The translations under genes were made by a program, and so were the position numbers. A stretch of 35,916 nucleotides of DNA, taken from contig URKU01000009.1 of assembly GCA_900548515.1 (NCBI GenBank), positions 1 to 35,916 on the forward strand, given 5' to 3'. Each line of letters starts with the position of its first letter. Within the stretch, counting starts at the first letter, position 1. Shown piece by piece: positions 11,121 to 17,800 of the stretch. This DNA is from an uncultured Collinsella sp. Lineage in GTDB: Bacteria; Actinomycetota; Coriobacteriia; Coriobacteriales; Coriobacteriaceae. The notes below the pieces were generated by a model that worked only from the letters and a program-made list of their open reading frames with translations, had not been told where the DNA came from and made no database searches.

Positions 11121-11195
11121 CATAACTTGCGGTGATATACGGACTGATTAGTCGTTCTGGAACGCAAAACAGTCCGTATATCACCGCAAGTTATG
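11121..11195. repeat. Palindromic repeat family 2, copy D
   Basis: Perfect 25-bp arms at 11121-11145 and 11171-11195 flank a 25-base loop containing a small hairpin, CGTTC-TG-GAACG. The arm core TTGCGGTGATATACGGACT recurs at 14250-14314 with the same loop length. It lies between the gdhA terminator and the hydroxylase operon; no gene is visible in 11042-11271. Confidence 0.88.
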
Positions 11196-11212
11196 AGGAG
11201 TCCTCCGGGATA

Positions 11213-11246
11213 GAAAAGGCTCCCAGCCAAGATGACTGGAAGCCTT
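11213..11246 (-). terminator. Rho-independent terminator of gdhA
   Basis: On the minus strand AAGGCTTCCAG and CTGGGAGCCTT form a stem with one wobble or mismatch, followed by TTC and A/U-rich sequence. It starts 25 bases after the gdhA stop codon. Confidence 0.8.
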
Positions 11247-11271
11247 CCTCGATGCTATGTCGAGCGAAGAA

Positions 11272-12627
11272 TTAGCAGACGCCCTGAGCGAGCATGGCGT
11301 CGGCGACCTTCAGGAAGCCGGCGATGTTGGCGCCCATGACGAAGTTGCCCTCCTGGCCGTACTCCTTGGCGGTGTCGTCCACGTTGTGGAACATGCCGCG
11401 CATGAGCTGCTCGAGCTTGCCGTCGACCTCCTCGAAGGTCCAGGACAGGTGCTCGGCGTTCTGGCTCATCTCCAAGCCGGACACGAGCACGCCGCCGGCG
11501 TTGGCAGCCTTACCGGGCATAAAGGCGACGCCGTGCTCCTGGAAGTAGGTCGTGGCCTCGATGGTCGTGGGCATGTTCGCGCCCTCGCCGACCACCTTGC
11601 AGCCGTTGGCGACGAGCGCCTGGGCGTCCTCGAGCAGCAGCGTGTTCTCGCGAGCGCAGGGCAGCGCGATGTCGCAGGGCAGCTGCCACACGCCGCGGCC
11701 GTCACCCTCGTGCCACGTGGCATTGGGCTTCTCGTCGACGTACATGGCGAGCGTAACGCCCTTGTCGTGGCCGGAGCGCTTCTTGTTGTAGATGTGCTCG
11801 AGCACGGTGTAGTCGATGCCGTCGGGATCCTCGACCCAGCCATGGGTGTCGGAGCAGGCCAGCACCTTGCCGCCGAGCTGTGAGACCTTCTGGACCGCGT
11901 AGATGGCGACGTTACCGGAGCCGTGAACGACGACGTTCTTGCCCTCGAAGGAGTCGCCGCGGCTCTTGAGGTACTCGTCCACAAAGTAGACCAGGCCGTA
12001 GCCGGTGGCCTCGGTACGGGCGAGCGAGCCGCCAAAGGAGAGGCCCTTGCCGGTGAGGACGCCGGTCCACTCGTTGGTCAGGCGCTTGTACTGACCGAAC
12101 AGGTAGGCAACCTCGCGGCCGCCAACGCCCAGGTCGCCGGCAGGAACGTCGGTGTTGGGGCCGATGTGGCGATAGAGCTCGGTCATGAAGGACTGGCAGA
12201 AGTGCATGATCTCGTTGTTGGACTTGCCCTTGGGGTCAAAGTCGGAGCCGCCCTTGCCGCCGCCCATAGGAAGGGTGGTCAGGCTGTTCTTGAGGATCTG
12301 CTCCAGGCCCAGGAACTTGAGCATACCCAGGGTGACCGTCGGGTTAAAGCGCAGGCCGCCCTTGTAGGGTCCAATGGCAGAGTTGAACTCGACGCGATAG
12401 CCGCGGTTGACCTGAACCTTGCCCTGGTCGTCGACCCAGGGAACACGGAACATGACGATGCGCTCGGGCTCGACGAGGCGCTCCAGCAGGGCGGCCTCCT
12501 CGTACTCGGGGTGGGCGTCGAGCGCCGGCTGGATGGTGCCGAGGATCTCGGTCGCGGCCTGGATGAACTCAGGCTGCTCGGGATAGCGGGCCTTGAGCTC
12601 TTCGAGAACTTTCTGCGTGTAGCTCAT
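11272..12627 (-). CDS. gdhA: Glutamate dehydrogenase (probably NADP-specific)
   Basis: Hexameric cytoplasmic enzyme of 451 residues that forms glutamate from 2-oxoglutarate and ammonia. The glutamate-binding region reads GPYKGGLRF, and the catalytic lysine region PMGGGKGGSDFDPKGKS. The nucleotide fold contains VVHGSGNVAIYA. Length and the N-terminal SYTQKVLEELKARYP match the 450-residue NADP-type (GdhA) family rather than the shorter catabolic enzymes; coenzyme choice is inferred from that. The start follows GGAGGAAGC. It stands alone, with its own terminator and a 257-base upstream region. Confidence 0.96.
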   Translation of the reverse strand: MSYTQKVLEELKARYPEQPEFIQAATEILGTIQPALDAHPEYEEAALLERLVEPERIVMFRVPWVDDQGKVQVNRGYRVEFNSAIGPYKGGLRFNPTVTLGMLKFLGLEQILKNSLTTLPMGGGKGGSDFDPKGKSNNEIMHFCQSFMTELYRHIGPNTDVPAGDLGVGGREVAYLFGQYKRLTNEWTGVLTGKGLSFGGSLARTEATGYGLVYFVDEYLKSRGDSFEGKNVVVHGSGNVAIYAVQKVSQLGGKVLACSDTHGWVEDPDGIDYTVLEHIYNKKRSGHDKGVTLAMYVDEKPNATWHEGDGRGVWQLPCDIALPCARENTLLLEDAQALVANGCKVVGEGANMPTTIEATTYFQEHGVAFMPGKAANAGGVLVSGLEMSQNAEHLSWTFEEVDGKLEQLMRGMFHNVDDTAKEYGQEGNFVMGANIAGFLKVADAMLAQGVC

Positions 12628-12700
12628 GCTTCCTCCAATGATGGGAAACGAAAAATGTTGATCGCGGCACCCTATGCGCCGCGAACTTTATCGAGTATGG

Positions 12701-12706
12701 ATAATA
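12701..12706 (-). promoter_or_regulatory. Candidate gdhA -10 element
   Basis: TATTAT on the minus strand at 12706-12701, about 75 bases before the gdhA ATG. No good -35 stands at the right distance. Downstream, the leader contains a short hairpin GCGGC/GCCGC (12664-12682 region). The 12628-12840 stretch shows no gene. Confidence 0.25.
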
Positions 12707-12840
12707 TCGCACTGTTGCGGGAAAGTTTCGCATAAGCAGACGGGCAGATGTTTCGTTTTGATTACGATGCAGGTAGAAGCGTTTTTGAGTGCCTGACATG
12801 CAAAACCCGTGTTTCAAACCTGTTTCGTCCACATGTTCCA

Positions 12841-12886
12841 AACCACCACATTGGGGACAGGCACCTTTGTGGTGATGTTGGTGGTT
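12841..12886. repeat. Small repeat with two exclusive stems (element F)
   Basis: CACCACA (12844-12850) pairs with TGTGGTG (12868-12874) around a loop reading TTGGGGACAGGCACCTT. Alternatively AACCACCA (12841-12848) pairs with TGGTGGTT (12879-12886), reaching the stop codon of the DUF3343 gene. The two stems share bases and cannot form together. The loop motif GGTGCCTGTCCCC has the look of a dispersed intergenic repeat, but only one copy is in this window. Confidence 0.55.
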
Positions 12887-13280
12887 AGAGGACGAGCTGA
12901 TGATAGTCGGCGGGGGTTACGCGGCCTTCGGTGGCAGCGCGGAAGGCCGCGAGCGCATCGCCCGAGAACGGCATGGCCCAGCACAGCCCGCAGCCGGCGG
13001 TGATGGAACCGGGCAGCGGCATAATGCGCCCGGGCACGCCGGCGGCAAGACACAGCTGCTCGCACTCCATCACATCGAAGGTGCTATCGAACGACACGAT
13101 GATTTTGCGTTCATGGTCGAGGGCATCACCTGATGGGGCCTCGCGATGCGACTCGCGATACGCGGCCGCCGCGGCCTCTTCCTCGACCGTATGCCCGCAA
13201 CCGCCGCAGCCGCAGGTGCAGGGCTCAGAGCCGTCGCAAGTACAAGGTTCCCCGGTGTCGGGACAGATATCGTGAGTCAT
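12885..13280 (-). CDS. DUF3343 / putative Se-S carrier protein with cysteine-rich head
   Basis: A 131-residue cytoplasmic protein. Residues 60-105 match the small DUF3343 fold, annotated in Pfam as a putative selenium/sulfur carrier: SFDSTFDVMECEQLCLAAG followed by GRIMPLPGSI and CGLC. Typical members have a single cysteine there; this one has CGLC. Residues 1-30 hold seven cysteines (6, 13, 15, 21, 23, 25, 28) including a duplicated EPCTC and a final CGGCGH, a likely metal- or chalcogen-binding tail. ATG at 13280 follows GGGAG with a five-base spacer. It sits 15 bases after mobA and downstream of selC, selB and selA, so selenium handling for FdhF is a reasonable inference; biochemical function is unproven. 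Confidence 0.72.
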   Translation of the reverse strand: MTHDICPDTGEPCTCDGSEPCTCGCGGCGHTVEEEAAAAAYRESHREAPSGDALDHERKIIVSFDSTFDVMECEQLCLAAGVPGRIMPLPGSITAGCGLCWAMPFSGDALAAFRAATEGRVTPADYHQLVL

Positions 13281-13295
13281 GGCATCTCCCATCGT

Positions 13296-13928
13296 CTAGG
13301 CGAGCAGTTCGGCTGCCGCAAACTCCTCGGGCGTATTGACGTTTTCGAAACAGAGCAGAGATCCGGCTGCCGCGATGATTTGCGGCTCGTCTAGATAGCC
13401 GGCGCTCACCCGGTCGATCAGGCAACGGATGCGCTGACGATCGCTAGCGAGCAACTCGCAAGCTGCCGACGCACAGGCCTCGCGACGCCACGCAGCACAG
13501 AGTGGCTCAATCCCCCGCTCCTCGCGCGGGACGCACACGTCGAGCGGGCCCTCCTTGACCCGATCCGCAAGTACGCCGATCAGCTCTGGTGAGACGAACG
13601 GCATGTCGCAGGCGACGATCGCCACGAGTGGCAGCCGAGCAGCGGCCAGCGAGCTCGCGATGCCGCGCATGGCACCAGCGGGACCGTCGATATCCATGAC
13701 TACGCGCGGCGTCAAGCCATCAAACTTGCGCTCCTCGAGATAGGCGAGCTCCTCGGGGCGCGAAGTCGTCACAACAAGCTCGCTACCGACCAAGGCGAGC
13801 CGTTCCAGAACGCGCTCGATCAGGGGTTTGCCGCAAAACGGCATGCGTGCCTTGTCGCAACCCATGCGCGACGACAGTCCACCCGCCTGGACGACGCAAG
13901 AAAGATCCGCCCGTCTTACGATAGTCAT
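13296..13928 (-). CDS. mobA: Molybdenum cofactor guanylyltransferase MobA
   Basis: A nucleotidyltransferase of about 210 residues that joins GMP from GTP to molybdopterin, giving the guanine dinucleotide cofactor used by DMSO-reductase-family enzymes such as FdhF. The nucleotide-binding loop is QAGGLSSRMGCDKA at residues 15-28, and the metal-binding segment is VACDMPFVSP near residue 100. Length is close to E. coli MobA (194). The ATG at 13928 lies 11 bases after GGGGG; an upstream in-frame ATG at 13952 is less likely. It precedes the DUF3343 gene by 15 bases and follows selC. Related MocA enzymes use CTP, so GTP use is inferred from the neighbouring bis-MGD enzymes. Confidence 0.88.
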   Translation of the reverse strand: MTIVRRADLSCVVQAGGLSSRMGCDKARMPFCGKPLIERVLERLALVGSELVVTTSRPEELAYLEERKFDGLTPRVVMDIDGPAGAMRGIASSLAAARLPLVAIVACDMPFVSPELIGVLADRVKEGPLDVCVPREERGIEPLCAAWRREACASAACELLASDRQRIRCLIDRVSAGYLDEPQIIAAAGSLLCFENVNTPEEFAAAELLA

Positions 13929-14082
13929 ACGGCAAAACACCCCCATCGGCATGCTCGAAACCTAGCGCACGAAGCCAAATACCGCCGCCGAAATAGCGGC
14001 GCTACGAAAAGCTCATGCAAAAACAAAACAGCGCCTTTGCGGCACGCAGCAAGACCGCGAGCACAAAAGCGCTGGTAGAGTA

Positions 14083-14179
14083 TGGCGGGAACGTATGTGA
14101 ATCGAACACATCCAAGACGTTTTGCACGCCTCGCAACGGTTTTGAGGACCGCGGAGCCCACCGGAGCCCATCCGTTCCC
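14083..14179 (-). tRNA. selC: tRNA-Sec (anticodon UCA)
   Basis: A 97-base tRNA with encoded CCA and discriminator G, as in all tRNA-Sec. The acceptor arm starts GGGAACGG and pairs with CGTTCCC, the D stem is long (GGGCTCC-GGT-GGGCTCC region), the anticodon loop CCTCAAA gives TCA at 14145-14143, and there is a long variable arm (GCGAGGCGTGCAAAACGTC). The T loop is TTCGATT. It lies between selB and mobA on the same strand, making a selA-selB-selC block, and reads the UGA in fdhF. Confidence 0.96.
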
Positions 14180-14191
14180 AAGTGCGGCGAT

Positions 14192-14200
14192 ATTTTACCA
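14192..14200 (-). promoter_or_regulatory. Candidate extended -10 promoter of selC
   Basis: TGGTAAAAT on the minus strand ends at 14192, an extended -10 placing transcription start near 14185, six bases before the tRNA. No clear -35 is present. The same TGn-type -10 precedes tRNA-Leu in this window. Confidence 0.42.
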
Positions 14201-14249
14201 AACCAGGCAGCCCGCAGCCGCAAAGGGCACCTGAGTAGTCATTCTGGGA

Positions 14250-14314
14250 GTTGCGGTGGAATACGGACTAAATGGACTAGATATAGGGGTAAACAGTCCG
14301 TATTTCACCGCAAC
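14250..14314. repeat. Palindromic repeat family 2, copy E
   Basis: Arms of 20 bases at 14250-14269 and 14295-14314 around a 25-base loop. One pair is G-T on the plus strand (A opposite C on the minus strand). Compared with copy D, at least two arm positions changed on both sides so that pairing is kept. It begins 12 bases after the selB stop. On both copies the plus-strand loop ends AAAC and the right flank reads ATGAGG. Confidence 0.85.
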
Positions 14315-14326
14315 TGATGAGGGGCC

Positions 14327-16294
14327 CTAGCGCAGGGAGCGCAGGCCGCCGGCTTCTTTGTCAAGTGCTGTGAAGCGCACGGCGTCCAGATGTTCCAGGA
14401 TGCTGATGGCTCGCTTGCGCGACACCCCCAGGGCCTCGCGCAGGACGCTTGTGGTGGCAGCGCCACCGGCATCGGCGATGGCCGCGGCGACGAGCTCGCG
14501 CGCATGGGCCTCGGCGGCAGCCGACAGCGCAACGTCGCGCTCGACCTTGACGATCGAGCGGTTGAGCGAAAGCTCGCGCAGGGCACGCGTCATCGTGTCA
14601 CGATCGAGCTGCAACTGCTCGCCCACCTCGGGCAACGTCGGCGCATCGAGGCCAGCCTCGTCCAGCAAGGTAACGATACGCTCGCAGGCCTCGCGAACCA
14701 CACGCGCCGCGGCGGCAGCGGAGTGCGGGTCGAACACCTCGGCGCCCTCGGAGGCACACACGCCACGCGAGCAGCCCTCGGCAATCAACGCCGCGGCAAC
14801 AGCGTCGTCAGCGGTAGGCCAAGCGGCATGGGCGACCGCGCCGGGCGTAAAGCCCGTCTCCTTGGGAGCCGCCGTGTGCATGGCCGACAGGGTCGTCGCG
14901 AGCGTATCCATCGCAGCGTCGAGCCCAGCAGTACTCGCGTACAGCGCCACGTCTCCCGCGGCAAGCACGCACACCGCACCCTGGTCCACCAGCGCACGCA
15001 GCGCAGCCTCAACATCGCCGACAACAAGATCCAGCGCCGCGGCAACATCAGCAGCCGCAACCGGCAGCGCCTGCAGCGCCAGCCACGCGTCGACCGCACC
15101 GGCAACATCTCCCGCCTCGAGCGCCGCATACAACGCACGCTCCCCGTCGGCAAGTTCGCGCGAGCGGCGGCAGCGTGACAGCAGCACGCGCCCGCCGCCA
15201 ATGAGCATCACCGGCGAATACGACAGCACCACGGCATGGTCGCCGGCGCGCAGCGGCAGCGGGTCTTCCAAGCGCACCTGAACGGTACGCGTCTCGCCCA
15301 CCGCCATGGGCGCCTCGCCCTCCATGAGCATGATGCGGCCGACGACCTCGGCCGTACCCGCCATCACGTGTACGCGGGCGCCCGACTCAAGCACGCGCGG
15401 CTTGGCGCCCTCGCGGCCCAGGTAGGTAAACGTCATCATAAAGCGCAGCGTCTGGCCAAAACGGCCCTCCACGCCGAGCATCTCGCCACGATCGAGCGAA
15501 GCGGCACCATCGCCCACCAGGTTGAGCGCCACACGTTGACCGGGCAGCGCCCGCTGCGTATCGCCATGCACCTGAATCCCGCGCACGCGGCAGACCGTAC
15601 GCGACGGCAAGGCCATCAGCTCATCGCCCACCGTAACAGGCGCATCGTGCAGCGTTCCCGTCACGACGGTGCCGGCGCCCTTGATCGTAAAGCAGCGGTC
15701 GATCGGCAGGCGCGGCGCGGCGTCGGTTCGCTCGGCACGACCGCGGCAAGCATCCCAGCAAGCATCCACGCACTCTTCGAGCGCGGCCAGCAGCGCATCA
15801 ATCCCCACGCCCGTCTTAGACGACACGGGCACGATCGGGGCGCCCGCAAACACGGTGCCCGACAAAAAGTCATCGACGTCGAGCTCGGCAAGCTCGGTCA
15901 TCTCGGCATCGGCAAGGTCGCACATCGTCAGCGCGACCACCATGTGCGTGACGCCCAAAAGCTCCAGCACGTGCACGTGCTCGCGGGTCTGCGGCATCAC
16001 ACCCTCGACGGCCGAAACCACCAGCACGGCCACGTCGATGCCCGTAGCGCCCTGCACCATGGCGCGCAGGTAGTGCGCGTGGCCCGGCACATCGACCAGG
16101 CCCACGATCTTGCCACTCGGCAACGCCAGCTCGCCAAAGCCGAGCTCAACGGTCATACCGCGGCGACGCTCGACCTCCAAGCGGTCGGGATTCTTGCCGG
16201 TCAACGCCTCGATCAGTGCCGACTTACCGTGGTCAACGTGGCCCGCCGTTCCAACGATAACAGGGCATTCCACCAACGCTTCGACCCCACTCAT
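14327..16294 (-). CDS. selB: SelB, selenocysteine-specific elongation factor
   Basis: GTPase of 655 residues that carries Sec-tRNA to UGA codons marked by a SECIS hairpin. The N-terminal EF-Tu-like part has P-loop GHVDHGKS (18-25) and DVPGH (68-72). The G4 element, usually NKxD or TKxD, reads TMCD (123-126), an unusual loss of lysine confirmed in the DNA. Domains II-III follow, and the last 250 residues are the winged-helix SECIS-binding region (PTLPEVGEQLQLDRDTMTRAL, then VLREALGVSRKRAISILEHLD). The ATG at 16294 overlaps the selA stop as ATGA, favouring it over the GTG eight codons upstream. Substrate in this window: fdhF. Confidence 0.96.
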   Translation of the reverse strand: MSGVEALVECPVIVGTAGHVDHGKSALIEALTGKNPDRLEVERRRGMTVELGFGELALPSGKIVGLVDVPGHAHYLRAMVQGATGIDVAVLVVSAVEGVMPQTREHVHVLELLGVTHMVVALTMCDLADAEMTELAELDVDDFLSGTVFAGAPIVPVSSKTGVGIDALLAALEECVDACWDACRGRAERTDAAPRLPIDRCFTIKGAGTVVTGTLHDAPVTVGDELMALPSRTVCRVRGIQVHGDTQRALPGQRVALNLVGDGAASLDRGEMLGVEGRFGQTLRFMMTFTYLGREGAKPRVLESGARVHVMAGTAEVVGRIMLMEGEAPMAVGETRTVQVRLEDPLPLRAGDHAVVLSYSPVMLIGGGRVLLSRCRRSRELADGERALYAALEAGDVAGAVDAWLALQALPVAAADVAAALDLVVGDVEAALRALVDQGAVCVLAAGDVALYASTAGLDAAMDTLATTLSAMHTAAPKETGFTPGAVAHAAWPTADDAVAAALIAEGCSRGVCASEGAEVFDPHSAAAAARVVREACERIVTLLDEAGLDAPTLPEVGEQLQLDRDTMTRALRELSLNRSIVKVERDVALSAAAEAHARELVAAAIADAGGAATTSVLREALGVSRKRAISILEHLDAVRFTALDKEAGGLRSLR

Positions 16295-17748
16295 CGGCGC
16301 GCCGCCTTGGCAACGCACGCGGAAAGCGTCGACGCCGCCGTCTCGATATCGCGGTCGCCCACGAGCGTGCGGACGTCAAACAGAATGCGATCGTGCGAGG
16401 TGCGCGTGACGACCGGTGTGTCGAAGTCCTGGACAAGCGAGCGCTTGAGCGCGTCGACCGTCAGGCGCTCGTCAACAAGACGCACGGCAACGCACATCGT
16501 GGGCAGCTCCACGGTAGGCAGCGAGCCGCCACCGGGGGTCGACGATTCCTCGACAATCTCCAACTCAACGGCACACGGGCAACCAGCCTTATCGAGCCCG
16601 GCGACCATACGATCACGCAGCTTACGGGCACGTCGCTCCAAATGAGCCTGCGGCAGTGTGAGCATGCTGAGCACCGGAATATCGCGATGGGCAACATCGG
16701 CGCCATCCATGTAGATGCGCAGCGTGGCCTCGAGCGCCGACAGAGCCAGTTTGCCCGGACGCAGAGCGCGCATGAGCGGATGTGCGCCGCAGGCCTGGAC
16801 CAGATCGCGACGGCCCATGATAATGCCCGCCTGTGCGGCACCGAGCAGTTTATCGCCCGAGCACGACACCAGATCGAGCCCTGCCGAAACCGAAGCCGGC
16901 GTGGTTTCCTCGCCGCCACGAACCAGGATGTCGTCAGGCAACAGCGCCCCCGAGCCCTGGTCTTCATAGAACAGCAGACCATGCTTGTGAGCAAGCGCCG
17001 CAAGCTCCCGAGAACCTACCTCCTCGTGGAAACCCTCGATACGGTAGTTGGAAGGATGGACCTTGAGGATCATGGCCGTATCGGGCGTGATGGCGCGCTC
17101 GTAGTCGCTCAAGTGCGTGCGGTTGGTGGCTCCGACCTCGACGAGCTTGGCGCCCGAGGCCTCCATAACATCGGGGATACGGAAGCTGCCGCCGATCTCG
17201 ACAAGCTCGCCGCGGCTCACGATAACCTCTTTGCCCGCAGCGTGAGTGGCCAGCACCAGCAACACCGCGGCGGCGTTATTGTTGACGACCAGCGCATCCT
17301 CGGCACCGGTGAGCGAGCGAATCAACTGTGCGGCGTGCTCCTTGCGCGACCCGCGCGAGCAGGTGTCGACGCTGTACTCGAGCGTGCTGTACCCGCGCGC
17401 GACCTCGGCCACGGCCTTGGCAGCCGATTCCGCAAGCGGGGCGCGACCCAGATTGGTGTGGATGACCACACCCGTGGCGTTGACGGCTGGACGCAGACTC
17501 GGCAGCGCAGAACGATGCGCACGGAATTCGATAGCCGACGCCAGCTCGCGTTTTGAGCGTGGGGCGGCGCCGGCGCGAATGGCGGCGCGCTCCTCGTCGA
17601 GCACGGCCGTGACGGCGGCATGGACTACCGCATCACACGTCTCCCCCGCCGCCTTCACCACTGGCCACTCGGCGAGCAGCTCGTTGACGGAGGGAATGGC
17701 GCGCAGACGGGCGCGCACCTCATCGGAAATGTTCTGGCTATCGCTCAT
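16291..17748 (-). CDS. selA: SelA, L-seryl-tRNA(Sec) selenium transferase
   Basis: PLP-dependent enzyme of 485 residues converting Ser-tRNA(Sec) to Sec-tRNA(Sec) with selenophosphate. The pyridoxal lysine is K300 in SCSGDKLLGAAQAG. Other family landmarks are AVNATGVVIHTNLGRAPL (near 90), VVNNNAAAVLL (near 155) and FYEDQGSGAL (near 262). Length fits bacterial SelA (about 460). Start follows GAAAGG with a six-base spacer. It shares a four-base overlap with selB and stands 52 bases after the molybdopterin oxidoreductase. The selenophosphate synthase gene selD is not in the window. Confidence 0.97.
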   Translation of the reverse strand: MSDSQNISDEVRARLRAIPSVNELLAEWPVVKAAGETCDAVVHAAVTAVLDEERAAIRAGAAPRSKRELASAIEFRAHRSALPSLRPAVNATGVVIHTNLGRAPLAESAAKAVAEVARGYSTLEYSVDTCSRGSRKEHAAQLIRSLTGAEDALVVNNNAAAVLLVLATHAAGKEVIVSRGELVEIGGSFRIPDVMEASGAKLVEVGATNRTHLSDYERAITPDTAMILKVHPSNYRIEGFHEEVGSRELAALAHKHGLLFYEDQGSGALLPDDILVRGGEETTPASVSAGLDLVSCSGDKLLGAAQAGIIMGRRDLVQACGAHPLMRALRPGKLALSALEATLRIYMDGADVAHRDIPVLSMLTLPQAHLERRARKLRDRMVAGLDKAGCPCAVELEIVEESSTPGGGSLPTVELPTMCVAVRLVDERLTVDALKRSLVQDFDTPVVTRTSHDRILFDVRTLVGDRDIETAASTLSACVAKAARR

Positions 17749-17800
17749 GTACGGCCTTTCAAAACAAACGTAAATCAGTCGAACGCATCGGCTGAGTCAA

